Assembly (NCBI GenBank): GCA_963734725.1
Contig: CAVTIX010000020.1
Coordinates: 434,001 to 498,000 of the forward strand
Reading direction: 5' to 3'
From: DASXKD01 sp963734725
Lineage (GTDB): Bacteria; Actinomycetota; Actinomycetes; Streptosporangiales; Streptosporangiaceae
DNA: 64,000 nucleotides
Program-made: the position numbers and the translations under genes
Part shown: one piece after another, positions 17,064-26,265 of the stretch
Position numbering within the stretch: the stretch's first letter is position 1
How the letters are laid out: the number at the start of each line of letters is the position of its first letter
The notes under the pieces: generated by a model
Told to the model about the DNA's origin: nothing
What the model saw: only the letters and a program-made list of their open reading frames with translations
Database searches by the model: none

Positions 17064-18084
17064 TCAGGCGCTGCCGGGCTCAGGCGCGGGCGAAGACGTG
17101 GCGGCCGACTCGGCCGCGGCGCCGTGCTGCAATGGCAGGCCGAACAAGGTGAACAGGCCTGGGTCGGTGAAGGCGACGATCCGCGCGACCCCCGCGGCGG
17201 TAACCGTGAGCACCTGTACCGCGTGCGCGAGATATGCCCCGCCGCCTTCGCGCCGGTAGACCGCGAACGCCGGCTGCCCGTTCGCCACGACCGGAACCAG
17301 CCGCAGGCCTCCGGGCTCGGTGAAAAGCTGCGACGCGGTAAAGACCGTCACGGACCGCCTGGCGGCGAACCAGGTCAGCGCCGGAGGCATCTCCAGCGCA
17401 ACGTCCTCGGCCAGCAGCTGTGCCAGCGCGCTGGCGTCGGCGTTCTCCACGGCCGCCGCGAACCGGTCCAGCAGCGCGCGCCGGTCCGGCTCGGCGGGCT
17501 CAGCAAGCTCGTCTTCGGCGGGCAGCGCCCGTGCGAGCTGGGCGCGGGCCCGCCGCAGCCCGCTGTTCACCGCGGTGGTCGTCGTGCCCAGCAGATCCGC
17601 CACCTGCGCGGCCGGCCGACTCCAGCACGTCCCGCAAGATCAGCACCGCGCGCTGCCGCGCCGACAGATGCTGGAGCGCCGCGACAAAGGCCAGCCGGAT
17701 ACCTGCCCGCGAAGCGGCCACCGCGGCCGGATCCTCGCGCCGCCCGGCCAGCAACACGTCGGGAAACGGCTGTAGCCACGGCACCTCCGGCCCGGCCACC
17801 ACCGGCGCCTCCGGGTCGCCGCTCGGCGCGCCCAGCCCGGACGGCAGCGGCCGGCGGCCGCGGCGCTCGAGCGCGGTCAGGCACACGTTGGTCGCGATCC
17901 GGTACAGCCAGGTCCGTACCGACGCGCGGCCCTCAAACCCCGCATAAGACCGCCATGCTCGCAGGTACGTCTCCTGCACCAGGTCCTCGGCCTCCTCGGC
18001 CGAGCCCAGCATCCGGTAGCAATGAGCCAGCAGCTCACCCCGGAACCGGCCGGTGGCACTGGTGAAATCCTCGCTGACCGTCAT
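17064..18084 (-). pseudogene. SigX5-type ECF sigma factor with SnoaL-like tail, frameshifted
   Basis: The first part from 18084 has region 2 (RGELLAHCYRMLGSAEEAED, then LVQETYLRAWRSY) and the region 4 start (HLSARQRAVLILRDVLE). At about 17610-17625 the match moves one base to the frame carrying VADLLGTTTTAVNSGLRRAR and the SnoaL-like domain (FAAAVENADASALAQLLAED). Together they form a normal roughly 330-residue sigma-70 protein of the TIGR02960 kind. One extra base in a GGCCGGCC stretch breaks it. Either a pseudogene or a sequencing slip; if corrected it would be functional. Confidence 0.85.
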
Positions 18085-18241
18085 CGGCTACCCCAAGCTC
18101 GCCCGCGGCAGCGCCACGCCGCGCGCTGGCCGCACACATACAGACCCGGAGGCAGGCGCAAAATCGCCGCCCATCCTCGCCCGCGATTCATGGCTGGTGT
18201 CGACCGATGCCAGCGCCGGGATCACCGGCCCAAGCGACCCG

Positions 18242-19096
18242 CTAGGCACCCGGCCGAGGCGACCAGGGGGTGATGGGCCGCTCGGAGGCCTCACCGTCCA
18301 CGATGACGTCGAGCCGCTCGTTGAAGAATGCGACGAGGCCGCGCGCTTGCGCGGCGTCATGCAGCGGCTGCTGGTACGTCCAGGCGATATCGGGAACAAC
18401 GCGATCGCCAGCGGCAGCCGACCAATAGGACGCTTGTCCCTTGTAGGCGCAGTACGTGCGGGTGGGGCTGGGGGTGAGTTCCGCGCGGATGTCGTCGCGT
18501 GGCAGGTAGTAGCGAGTGGGCAGCATGGTCTCAAACAGCAGCGCAGGCCGGGAAGACTCGGCCAGCACGTGGCCGTCCAGTTCCACACGGACATGACGCG
18601 AGCTGGGGAGGACGTCGATGCGGTGGAAGGGGTCCCGGGGATGGGCGAGGTTGAGTTCGTCCTCCTCATACCAGGCGTCGAAAGCGCTGAAGTCCAAGAC
18701 GACATACCCGGCCAGGTCGGGATCTGCTGGAAGGAACCCGGCCCCGGGGCGGCTCTGCTCGCCGGCTCTCAGGTCGGCCCCGCGGCCCTCAGTGGTGTGC
18801 ACGGCGAACGGAATCGACGGGTCGAGCACAGGCCGCTCGGACAACTCGGGCATACGGGCGCCAATGGCGCCCGTCGCATCGGCGGCCGCCGCGTCAGCAG
18901 GCGTCAGCTCTGCGGCAATGTCGTCAGCCGGGACTGCGTAGGACGGCACAACCCGGCGCGGTTCCCAGACCAGCATGGCCTGGGTGGTGTCCACGACTGT
19001 GCCGCCGTCCAGGACTGCCCGAATGCGCTTGGCGGTCGGTTCATGCCGCAGCTCGCCCAAACTGCCCGCAAACAGATTGCGCACCCGAGCGCTCAT
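18242..19096 (-). CDS. Double DUF427 domain protein
   Basis: A 284-residue protein with two DUF427 beta-rich domains. The first has VLDGGTVVDTTQAMLVWEPR followed by PSYAVPADDI; the second has VRVELDGHVLAESSRPALLF, TRYYLPRDDI and TYCAYKGQASYWS. The two-domain form is the usual actinobacterial one. Biochemical role is unknown. It reads in the same direction as the TauE gene, 58 bases downstream of that gene's stop. Confidence 0.9.
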   Translation of the reverse strand: MSARVRNLFAGSLGELRHEPTAKRIRAVLDGGTVVDTTQAMLVWEPRRVVPSYAVPADDIAAELTPADAAAADATGAIGARMPELSERPVLDPSIPFAVHTTEGRGADLRAGEQSRPGAGFLPADPDLAGYVVLDFSAFDAWYEEDELNLAHPRDPFHRIDVLPSSRHVRVELDGHVLAESSRPALLFETMLPTRYYLPRDDIRAELTPSPTRTYCAYKGQASYWSAAAGDRVVPDIAWTYQQPLHDAAQARGLVAFFNERLDVIVDGEASERPITPWSPRPGA

Positions 19097-19154
19097 GCCG
19101 GCTCCTCTCGCCCTCGCTGATTGAGGTCGAACCGTGGCGCGCTAGCGCCATGGG

Positions 19155-20240
19155 CTACCCCGACGTGGGTGGGCCACTGGGGTTGCGTTGGGTGGGCTGC
19201 TGACCGTCAGCGTGCTGCTGGCCGTTGGCGCGCTGTCCGTTGGGGGCATGGCCGTTGCCGCCGGGCGGACCGGCGCCCGGCGCGGTGGCTTCCGGCGAGC
19301 CTGCGCCCCGGGCGCCTATGGCCTCCGCGGTTGCCCCGCGCGCTCCGTTCCCGTTGGCGACCGCGAGCTTGCCGTTGCGCCACGGCTGGGTGCGGAACAG
19401 CCAGTAGGCGCCGCCGGTCAGCGCGACAGCGCACAGGACCCAGCCCAGCACGGTGGTGCCGACACCGACGTACTTGAGGCCGGACGCGAAGATCACGAAG
19501 GTGATGATCGGCCTGATGTACTTGTCCTGCGCTCGCGAGGAGAAGAACGAGCCGATCAGCACGGCCGGCACGGAGCCGAGCACGATGGAAGCGGTCACCC
19601 CGAACTCGACGGTGCCGAAGATCAGCGCGCCCAGCGCGGCCGCGGCGGTCAGCGGGACCGCCTGCGTCAGGTCGGTGCCCACGAGCGCGTTAGCGCTGAT
19701 CAGCGGGTAGAGGAAGAGCAAGAGAACGATCATGAGCGACCCGGAGCCGACCGAGGTCATGCCGACGATCAGCCCGCCGATCATGCCGATCCCGATGGTC
19801 GGCAGCGGGCGGACCTGGAGGTCGCTGATGAGGCCGATGCGGCTCTGGCCAGACCTGCGGTCCAGGTAGTAGCGGAACACCATGGCCCCGGCCCCGATCA
19901 GCAGCGCGGCGCCCAGGAACCTCTCCACGTTGTCCTGTGCCGCGGAAGAGTCCCCTAGTTGGTGCAGGAAGAAGGCGCCGACGAACGCCATCGGCACCGA
20001 ACCGCACACCATCCAGCCGACCACGTGCAGGTTCACCGTCTTCTTGTACAGGTGCACGGCCGCGCCGACCGGCCGCATCAGCACCGCGGCCACCAGGTCG
20101 CTGGAGATCGCCGAAGACGGCTTCACCCCAAACAGCAGGATCAGCATCGGCGTCATCAAGGCGCCTCCGCCTGCCCCGGTCAGTCCCACCAGCAGCCCGA
20201 CAACCGCGCTGCCAAGGACGATATAGGGGTCCAGGTGCAT
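19155..20240 (-). CDS. TauE/SafE family anion exporter
   Basis: A 361-residue membrane protein with about eight helices and the two family repeats (VGLLVGLTGAGGGALMTPML and GMIGGLIVGMTSVGSGSLMI). TauE/SafE proteins export sulfite, sulfoacetate or related small anions. The last 75 residues are a hydrophilic glycine/proline/asparagine-rich tail outside the family. GAAGGAGC lies before the ATG. Substrate is not predictable here. Confidence 0.9.
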   Translation of the reverse strand: MHLDPYIVLGSAVVGLLVGLTGAGGGALMTPMLILLFGVKPSSAISSDLVAAVLMRPVGAAVHLYKKTVNLHVVGWMVCGSVPMAFVGAFFLHQLGDSSAAQDNVERFLGAALLIGAGAMVFRYYLDRRSGQSRIGLISDLQVRPLPTIGIGMIGGLIVGMTSVGSGSLMIVLLLFLYPLISANALVGTDLTQAVPLTAAAALGALIFGTVEFGVTASIVLGSVPAVLIGSFFSSRAQDKYIRPIITFVIFASGLKYVGVGTTVLGWVLCAVALTGGAYWLFRTQPWRNGKLAVANGNGARGATAEAIGARGAGSPEATAPGAGPPGGNGHAPNGQRANGQQHADGQQPTQRNPSGPPTSG

Positions 20241-20663
20241 GGCTGGCTTGCTCCTTCCGTCGCCGCCCGGTGACCCGCCAACCGCGCCGCCCGGTGCCCG
20301 TCCTCGCCATCTGCTGCGCTTCCGCCGCCCAGATGACTTGTGCCGCCAGCGCCGTACCAGCGGTTTCTTACTGCTGGTGACCAGCGCAGCACGTCCAGCC
20401 GATTCTCTAGTCTTTCATTCCCAAATATAGACATTAGCAGCCAGTTGTACAGCGGTTCTCAACTGCCCGAATCGCGGATTTACCCTAGAATTTCGTCTTT
20501 AAAAATAGGTATTAATAATAGCGCTGGGGCTGTAGTTGCACAATTAACAGTGAGACACGGCAAACGCGCTGACGCCGTGCTCAGACGGGCATCCGGGCGT
20601 GCACCGAGGGCGTCCCGGGATGTGCCTAGGCGAGCATCGGGGCGGGTGGGCCCGAGTGGGCGC
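20241..20663. other. AT-rich intergenic region, no gene
   Basis: About 420 bases between TauE and the PPOX gene. The stretch 20400-20550 is clearly AT-richer than the rest of the window and carries an inverted repeat CAGTTG (20442) / CAACTG (20460). It likely holds the TauE promoter. I see no coding region I would defend; a minus-strand frame starting near 20434 has poor codon bias. Confidence 0.5.
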
Positions 20664-21158
20664 TCAGGCGGCGCCTGGCGCGGCTGGATGACGGAGACGC
20701 CGGCCGGTGATCCTTATGGGGGTGATGCGGATCGCGTGCTCGCGGGCGCCGCCCGCCCACGGCTCCACGCCGGACTCCCGCACCGCGGCCCGTTCGGCTT
20801 CCGTGGCCATGTGGTGCGCGGAGCCCTGGATCAGCACGCTCCAGCCGACCTCGGAAACCGGGTCGATTTCGTCGATCTCGAATGCCACCTCGTATTCGGC
20901 GTGCGCGATCCCGGTGCGCAGGTCCTCGTCCGTCGGGCTGTCCTGCGAAGTACGGAACATGATCGAGCCGTCGTACAGCTTGTAATTGACCGGAAACACC
21001 GTCAGCCCATAGCGCCCGGTGTAGGCGAGCCGGCCGATACCGCCGGGTGAGATCAGCCGCAGGCATTCCGCCTCGTCGAGTGGCTCCAGGACAGGCCGGG
21101 TGGCCGGCTCCTGACCTGCCGGGCTCACGTGCACGTCACCGCTGGTGCCTTCAGACAT
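20664..21158 (-). CDS. Pyridoxamine 5'-phosphate oxidase family protein
   Basis: A 164-residue split-barrel flavoprotein. After an acidic leader comes CLRLISPGGIGRLAYTGRYG, the normal start of stand-alone PPOX proteins in actinobacteria, then TVFPVNYKLYDGSIMFRTSQ and EVGWSVLIQGSAHHM. These bind FMN, F420 or heme. Members occur in the mycobacterial DosR regulon, which suits the neighbours here. The start ATG 21158 has a weak AGGAT site. The C-terminus is short and arginine-rich. Confidence 0.88.
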   Translation of the reverse strand: MSEGTSGDVHVSPAGQEPATRPVLEPLDEAECLRLISPGGIGRLAYTGRYGLTVFPVNYKLYDGSIMFRTSQDSPTDEDLRTGIAHAEYEVAFEIDEIDPVSEVGWSVLIQGSAHHMATEAERAAVRESGVEPWAGGAREHAIRITPIRITGRRLRHPAAPGAA

Positions 21159-21235
21159 TCGGGATCCTGTTCTTTGGTTGTCGATGATGTGGATTCTCCG
21201 CCGGCGCCCGCCCGGTCGACGGTGTTTCCCTGCCG

Positions 21236-21853
21236 CTAACCACGGGACCGGAAGCGCTTGGTCCACTGGGGGCCGACGATGGCCCAGGCGAGTTCCCAGT
21301 CCGCGAGCCTGCGGCGGTCCAGCAGCTTCCGCCCGGCCCACGCCAGCAAGGACAGGACGGTCAGCAGCACCAACGTGGCTACGAGTGCCACGGTGGTCGC
21401 GCGGGCGTGCACCGCACGCGCCGTGAGCGGGGCATCGGTCGGCCTTCCGGCGCCATCCACCCAGATCCGCACCTTTCGGCCGGCCGAAAGGCCCACCTCG
21501 ACCGCGATATTGCCGGTGCGGACCTGCCCGTTGGGCGCGGCCCACCGGGCCGGCACCCAGGAGTAGCTGAACAGCCCCGAGGCGAACGAGTTCGGCGCCG
21601 GCACGGACTTCAGCAGCACCGCGGGAACCGTATGCCAGGAGCGCTCCGCCCGTAGCTCCGTGGCGCCAACCCGCCCTGCCCAGCCGTATGCCGCGATGGC
21701 GAGCAACGGAGCGCCGACGAGGAAACCGAGAAGCAACAGAGCCGCAAGGGACGTAGCGATCTTGTCGGTCCGCCGTCGTAGCGGGTTGGCGTCCAATCCC
21801 AGCCGGCATGCCAGGCGCCGGCCCCGCTTCCTGATGCCACTCATGCTGTTCAT
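21236..21853 (-). CDS. Rv1733c-like two-helix membrane protein
   Basis: A 205-residue protein with two transmembrane helices (about residues 36-58 and 145-170) and an outside domain between them. The order GLDANPLRRRTDKI, the first helix, VPARWAAPNGQVRTG, then KVRIWVDGAGRPTDAPLT matches the Rv1733c family, a well-known DosR-regulon antigen of M. tuberculosis with no known function. Start could be 21853 or 21844. It reads in the same direction as the PPOX gene 78 bases away. I found no clear DevR box upstream. Confidence 0.8.
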   Translation of the reverse strand: MNSMSGIRKRGRRLACRLGLDANPLRRRTDKIATSLAALLLLGFLVGAPLLAIAAYGWAGRVGATELRAERSWHTVPAVLLKSVPAPNSFASGLFSYSWVPARWAAPNGQVRTGNIAVEVGLSAGRKVRIWVDGAGRPTDAPLTARAVHARATTVALVATLVLLTVLSLLAWAGRKLLDRRRLADWELAWAIVGPQWTKRFRSRG

Positions 21854-21992
21854 TCCGTTCTTGGCACACCGCCGCCGGAATCGACGATACTGCTGAGCGC
21901 CGCTCGGGGGGACCACCCCAAGAGGGTCATCACCCGGACAGCGGCAGCACCAGGTTCCGGCGTCATCGTCCGTGCTGCTCTCGCGGCCATCG

Positions 21993-24710
21993 TCAGCGAA
22001 GCTTTCTCAGGAACGGGTCCTGAGGCTGGGCCGGGGTGACCCGGATCCGCGCGTTGACGGCCTGAGCGCCCCCCGCCGTGGCCACGACCGGGTTCAGATC
22101 GAGCTCGGCAACCTCGGGCAGGTCGCTGGCCAGCCGGGATACCCGCAGCAGCACGTCGGCCAGCGCGGCGGTGTCCACCGGCTGAGTGCCGCGGTGGCCG
22201 AACAGCAGCGGCGCTGCGTGCACGCTGTGGATCAGGTCGTCCGCGTCGGCGTCGGTGAGCGGGGTGAGCCGCGCGGCGTGATCGCCGAGCACCTCGGTGG
22301 CGACGCCGCCCAGCCCGAATACCACCAGCGGGCCGAACACGGGCTCCTGGACGACGCCGACCAGCACCTCGACGCCGCCGGACAGCATTGGCTCGACCTG
22401 CACACCGGTGAGGTGGGCGCCAAACGTGGCGGCCAGCTCCCGGTACGCCGCCCCGACCTCGGCCTCCCCGTGCAGGCCGAGCTTGACCGCCCCGGCCTCG
22501 GTCTTGTGAATCAGGCCCGCCGCCTCGGCCTTGAGCACCACCGGGGTGCCGAACCCGGCGGCGGCCTGGACGGCGCGCTCCTCATCGACGGCCGACCGGG
22601 TGGGCACCATCGGGATCTGGTAGCAGCCGAGCAAGTCACGGGCGGCCTGCTGGGGCAGCCATCCGCCCTCGGGGTTCGCCCGGAGAAACGCTGTGACCTG
22701 CGCCTTGGCGTCCACAGTGCGTAGCCCCTTGAGCTCAGGCACCTGGCCGTGCCGCCGGTCGCGCCAGGCGCGGTACCGGGTGGCCTGACCAAGCGCCCGG
22801 GCCGCACCTTCCGGGAACGCGTAGGCGGGAACGGCTGCCGGGACGGCCAGGTGAACGTCCTGGCAGTGCTCGCGAGGGAGCAGCCGCACCGTTTCCTGCT
22901 GATCGAGGGCCGCGGCGGCCAGCGGCTTGGCGACCCGAGAGGCACGCACCGCCTCGGTCAGATCGGCGATGGCGGTCGGCACGGTCACCGCGAGCACCGA
23001 GTCGATGCCATCGTCGGCCGCCACCGCTTCCAGGCCGGCCCGGAACGCGTCCTGGGTCACCGCGGCGGTGGTGTCCACCGGGTTCCGCACCGCCGCACCG
23101 GGCGGCAGGAGACTGGCAAGCCGCCGCCGGGTTGCCGCGGAGAGGACAGGCACCTGCAGCCCGTGGTCGCCGCATGCGTCAGCCGCCAGGACTCCCGCCC
23201 CGCCCGCGTTGGTCACAATGGCGACGCGCTCCCCCGCCGGAAGCGGCTGCGCGGCGAGCAGCGCAGCGACCTCCACCAGTTCGCCGAGGCCGGGCACGGC
23301 GATGATGCCCGCCTGCCCGAACAGGGCTTCCTGGGTCACCAGCGGCGTGGCGGCCGCGGCGGTGTGTGAGGCCGCGGCGACCTGGCCCGCGGCGGACCTG
23401 CCACCGACCACGGTCAGCACGGGCATCCGCTGACCGACCCGGCGCGCGGTCCTGGCGAACTTGCGCGGGCTTCCGAACGACTCCACGTACAGGACCGCCA
23501 GCTTCGTCTGGCGGTCCTGCTCCCACCAGGTCAGCATGTCGTTGCTGGACACGTCATATTTGTCGCCGACCGAGGCGAACGAGGACACGCCGATGCCCAG
23601 CTTCGACAGGTGCTCCAGCAGCGAGATTCCGATCCCGCCGGACTGGACGACCAGACCCGCCGCCCCGGGCGCCGGGTGGCTTGCGGCGAAGGTGGCATCG
23701 AGTCCCAGCGGGGGAAGGGCCACGCCGAAACAGTTGGGACCGACCAGGCGCATGCCGTAGCGGCGGCATACCGCGAGCAGGTCGGGGCCGCCGGCCTCCA
23801 GGCCCGACGTGACCACCACGAGAGAGCGAACGCCGCGGCGCCCGCAGCGCTCCGCCACGTCCACGACCGCAGCCGCCGGGACCGCCACCACGGCCAGGTC
23901 CACCTGCTCCGGCAGGTCCTCGACAGATCCCAGGCAGTGCAGGCCCTCCATTGAACTGGCCCGCGGGTTGACCGGGTACACCGTTCCTGCGAAGCCGCCG
24001 GTCACGATGTTGTGCAGGATTTCGCGGCCCACCGTGCCCCGCCGCCGACTGGCGCCGACCACGGCCACCGACCCAGGCCGCAGCAGGTGCTGCAAGCTGG
24101 CCACGTCCGCCCGGCTCTCCCGGGCCGCCACGGTATCCAGGTAGCCGTCCAGGGCGCGATCGTCCTCCCCGGCCGGAATCGGGAAGGTCAGCTCCACCAC
24201 GCCCTCGGTCAATTGCTGGTGCACGGGCAGTCCCGCGGCGGCGAAGACCCCGAGCATGGGCTGGTTCTCCAGCAGCGCCTCGGCGGTGAAAGCGCGCAGT
24301 CCCCGTTCCCGCGCCGCCGACACCAGGTGTTCGAGCAGAAGCGTGGCGATACCCTGGCCATGCAGGTCGTCAGGCACGGCGAAGGCGACCTCGGCGGTGC
24401 CAGGCTTGGCCGGCTCGTAGCTGGCTACCCCGACCAGCCGGTCGCCGAGCCAGGCGAACAGCGCGGCGTGATCTGGCCCGGGTTCCCGGCACACGCGCCT
24501 GGCCTCGGTCTGCGCGCTGTGCGGGCTCAGGCTGAAGAAGCGCAGGTACAGGTTGTCCGGTGACAGGGCGGCGTGCATAGCGCGGACCGCCTCGGCGTCC
24601 GCCGGACGGGCGGGCCGGATCAGCACCGTGGTCCCGTCGGTCAGCAGCGCATAGATCCCGGCCGCGGTAATCGCCGCCGAGTGGCCGAGCGCGCCCCCAG
24701 CGGCCATCAT
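21993..24710 (-). CDS. GNAT acetyltransferase fused to NDP-forming acyl-CoA synthetase
   Basis: A 905-residue fusion. Residues 1-190 form a GNAT domain (TVLIRPARPADAEAVRAMHA, LHGQGIATLLLEHLV). Residues 210-660 are CoA-binding and succinyl-CoA-ligase-like domains (LLRPGSVAVVGASRRRGTVG, VVQSGGIGISLLEHLSKLGI) and the C-terminus is an ATP-grasp domain (GTPVVLKAEAAGLIHKTEAG). This architecture belongs to the protein lysine acetyltransferase (Pat/AcP) group, often cAMP or amino-acid regulated, which modifies acyl-CoA synthetases. No cAMP-binding domain is present. The start 24710 is set by an ATGA overlap with the DUF1918 gene upstream. Confidence 0.93.
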   Translation of the reverse strand: MMAAGGALGHSAAITAAGIYALLTDGTTVLIRPARPADAEAVRAMHAALSPDNLYLRFFSLSPHSAQTEARRVCREPGPDHAALFAWLGDRLVGVASYEPAKPGTAEVAFAVPDDLHGQGIATLLLEHLVSAARERGLRAFTAEALLENQPMLGVFAAAGLPVHQQLTEGVVELTFPIPAGEDDRALDGYLDTVAARESRADVASLQHLLRPGSVAVVGASRRRGTVGREILHNIVTGGFAGTVYPVNPRASSMEGLHCLGSVEDLPEQVDLAVVAVPAAAVVDVAERCGRRGVRSLVVVTSGLEAGGPDLLAVCRRYGMRLVGPNCFGVALPPLGLDATFAASHPAPGAAGLVVQSGGIGISLLEHLSKLGIGVSSFASVGDKYDVSSNDMLTWWEQDRQTKLAVLYVESFGSPRKFARTARRVGQRMPVLTVVGGRSAAGQVAAASHTAAAATPLVTQEALFGQAGIIAVPGLGELVEVAALLAAQPLPAGERVAIVTNAGGAGVLAADACGDHGLQVPVLSAATRRRLASLLPPGAAVRNPVDTTAAVTQDAFRAGLEAVAADDGIDSVLAVTVPTAIADLTEAVRASRVAKPLAAAALDQQETVRLLPREHCQDVHLAVPAAVPAYAFPEGAARALGQATRYRAWRDRRHGQVPELKGLRTVDAKAQVTAFLRANPEGGWLPQQAARDLLGCYQIPMVPTRSAVDEERAVQAAAGFGTPVVLKAEAAGLIHKTEAGAVKLGLHGEAEVGAAYRELAATFGAHLTGVQVEPMLSGGVEVLVGVVQEPVFGPLVVFGLGGVATEVLGDHAARLTPLTDADADDLIHSVHAAPLLFGHRGTQPVDTAALADVLLRVSRLASDLPEVAELDLNPVVATAGGAQAVNARIRVTPAQPQDPFLRKLR

Positions 24711-24910
24711 GCCGCGGCCCCCGATCCGCCGGTGACAGTTTCCTTTGCGGGGACGATGCGCGAGTACTGGTCCGGCAGCACCATCGCGATGTGCCCGCCC
24801 TTCAGCCACTTGATGATGTAAGGCGGTGAGCCGTCCGCCGACGGCACGCCCACCACCTCGCCGATCCGGTCATCCCCGACCACCAGCCGGTCGCCTACTC
24901 GCGCGCGCAT
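24707..24910 (-). CDS. DUF1918 protein
   Basis: A 67-residue protein starting MRARVGDRLVVGDDRIGEVV, with PPYIIKWLKGGHIAMVLPDQ in the middle: a complete DUF1918 domain, a small SH3-like barrel common in actinobacteria. A GAGGTGG site lies about 8 bases before ATG 24910. Its TGA overlaps the ATG of the acetyltransferase fusion. An upstream frame (to 24994) could extend the protein but lacks homology. DUF1918 genes often travel with USP and dormancy genes. Confidence 0.85.
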   Translation of the reverse strand: MRARVGDRLVVGDDRIGEVVGVPSADGSPPYIIKWLKGGHIAMVLPDQYSRIVPAKETVTGGSGAAA

Positions 24911-25134
24911 TCGAACCACCTCACCGGCGGGCCAGGCTGTGTGCCCGGCGCGGTTGGCTTTGTGGCTTGCCATGCCCAGCCGCTTTCCGCCCACATGTTT
25001 CCAGTCTGCTCAGTGTGGACCGCGGTAGCCAGGGTGGTGTGGCCCGAACCCATGGGACGTGGCGGCGCAGCGGCCACGGCGGTCGCCGCCTGGTCATCAT
25101 GGCCGATCGACACCGGGCCGCTGGTCTGTGTCAT
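24895..25134 (-). CDS. Possible first gene of the DUF1918 operon (79 aa)
   Basis: A frame from ATG 25134 encodes MTQTSGPVSIGHDDQAATAV and ends 16 bases inside the DUF1918 gene. Third positions are GC-rich in its first half. A DevR-like box is centred 65-72 bases upstream, the same spacing seen at the flavodoxin and USP genes, which favours a real start here. I do not recognise the family and the C-terminus looks unstructured, so this could also be an untranslated leader. Confidence 0.4.
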   Translation of the reverse strand: MTQTSGPVSIGHDDQAATAVAAAPPRPMGSGHTTLATAVHTEQTGNMWAESGWAWQATKPTAPGTQPGPPVRWFECARE

Positions 25135-25191
25135 GGCCCTCACCTGCCCATGCTCGGGAGTCAGGGTCTCAGGCTGGCGTGGTGCGCGGGC

Positions 25192-25214
25192 CGGGACCAG
25201 GGTCCTTAGTCCCG
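25192..25214. promoter_or_regulatory. Double DevR/DosR-like operator before the DUF1918/acetyltransferase operon
   Basis: On the plus strand 25193-25206 reads GGGACCAGGGTCCT. On the minus strand 25213-25200 reads GGGACTAAGGACCC. Both fit GGGAC-N4-G(T/A)CC(C/T) and overlap by about half. The pair is centred roughly 65-72 bases before ATG 25134. Confidence 0.55.
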
Positions 25215-25292
25215 TGGCGTCGGGTCGAGCGCCGGTGAGCTTGCCGAGGCATCCGGCGCGAGGAGGCGATTCCGCCTTTGGCCGGGCCGGCC

Positions 25293-25661
25293 CTATTCCC
25301 TGAGCATGCTCCGGTACACCGCGAGCAAGGCGGCCTTCTGCTCGTCGTCGAGCCGGGCATCGGCCCGGATCACCGACTCCACCGAGCCCGGGCCATCGGT
25401 GTCGCCGTGAGCGGCGTCGGCGCCATGCTCCAGCAGGCCGGCCTCGGCGAGCAGTGTCTCCGCGGACACGTTGAGCGCGTCGGCCAGCAGCCGCAGGACG
25501 CGCACGGACGGCTGGTGCAGGCCGCGTTCGATCTGGCTCAGGTACGGGTTCGAGAGGCTGGTCAGCTCCGCCAGCTGGCGGAGCGACAGGTTCGCCAGCT
25601 TGCGCTGGCTGCGGATGAAGCCGCCCAGGGCCTTCATCTGGGCATCCCATGCGTCCGTCAT
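25293..25661 (-). CDS. XRE-family helix-turn-helix regulator, likely of PHB genes
   Basis: A 122-residue protein with an HTH_XRE domain (RKLANLSLRQLAELTSLSNP, YLSQIERGLHQPSVRVLRLL). The C-terminal part is acidic and then helical. It lies directly downstream of the phasin gene on the same strand, and actinobacterial PHB loci commonly carry such a regulator, so control of the phasin/PhaC genes is likely. Start 25661 (MTDAWDAQMKALGG) fits the family; upstream in-frame codons do not. Confidence 0.85.
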   Translation of the reverse strand: MTDAWDAQMKALGGFIRSQRKLANLSLRQLAELTSLSNPYLSQIERGLHQPSVRVLRLLADALNVSAETLLAEAGLLEHGADAAHGDTDGPGSVESVIRADARLDDEQKAALLAVYRSMLRE

Positions 25662-25810
25662 GGCCACCACCCTCCCTGGGCTCCGGATCGCTTTTGCTAA
25701 CAATACTGAGCACAACGACCGCGCGGCGGGCCGCCGCGCGGTCGAGTGTCCCTGCCCGGCCCACTACAACGGGCGGCGGGAGGCTGAGCCGGCAGGGCGG
25801 CTCGTCACGC

Positions 25811-26134
25811 CTACTTGGTCGTGGTGCTCGCCTTCTTGGCGGCGGGGGCCGTCTCGCCGTAGAACAGCGGCGCGGTCGCGTGCAGCACGTCCTCGGCGAA
25901 CTTCCGCTGCGCCGCGAGCAGCTGCTCGGCGAAGTCGTAGGCGCCTGACACCAGGTCGCCCGGCTTGGGCAGCTTGTCGGTGAACGGAATGCTCACCTCG
26001 GGCAGCGGCGGCTTGATGGCCTGGACCGCGTCGGCCCACATCTGGATCGCGTCGACCACGGTCTCCTGGCTCTGCCGGACGGTCTTCAGAATCTCGCCCT
26101 GCAGCTCCTGGGTGGCGGTCTTGGTGTCGCTCAT
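25811..26134 (-). CDS. Phasin-like PHB granule protein
   Basis: A 107-residue helical protein (TVRQSQETVVDAIQMWADAV, then DLVSGAYDFAEQLLAAQRKF) ending in an alanine/lysine tail. This matches the small actinobacterial phasins, which coat polyhydroxyalkanoate granules and resemble part of mycobacterial HbhA. AGGAGG lies 7 bases before the ATG, and a strong promoter is visible just upstream. PhaC lies upstream on the same strand. Confidence 0.85.
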   Translation of the reverse strand: MSDTKTATQELQGEILKTVRQSQETVVDAIQMWADAVQAIKPPLPEVSIPFTDKLPKPGDLVSGAYDFAEQLLAAQRKFAEDVLHATAPLFYGETAPAAKKASTTTK

Positions 26135-26163
26135 CGTTCCTCCTCGGATGTCTGTTGCAAACT

Positions 26164-26192
26164 AAAGTATGCACTCTTGCGCTGCTTGTCAA
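26164..26192 (-). promoter_or_regulatory. Sigma-70-type promoter of the phasin gene
   Basis: On the minus strand a perfect TTGACA (26192-26187) is followed after 17 bases by TACTTT (26169-26164). The transcript would begin about 20-25 bases before the phasin ATG. The region has several TGCA/TTGC elements (for example TGCATACTTTAGTTTGCA across the -10) that could bind the nearby regulator. Confidence 0.65.
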
Positions 26193-26265
26193 GCGAGCTC
26201 TTGATATATCTAGCGCTGCTCGGCCGCGAAGGGTAGCGGCCCGGCTCTGGAGGGGGGAGGCGGGC

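Noticed and set aside
20180..20434. Minus-strand frame upstream of TauE starting MSIFGNERLENRL
   Set aside because: Its codon use is unlike neighbouring genes and it runs into the TauE gene out of frame.
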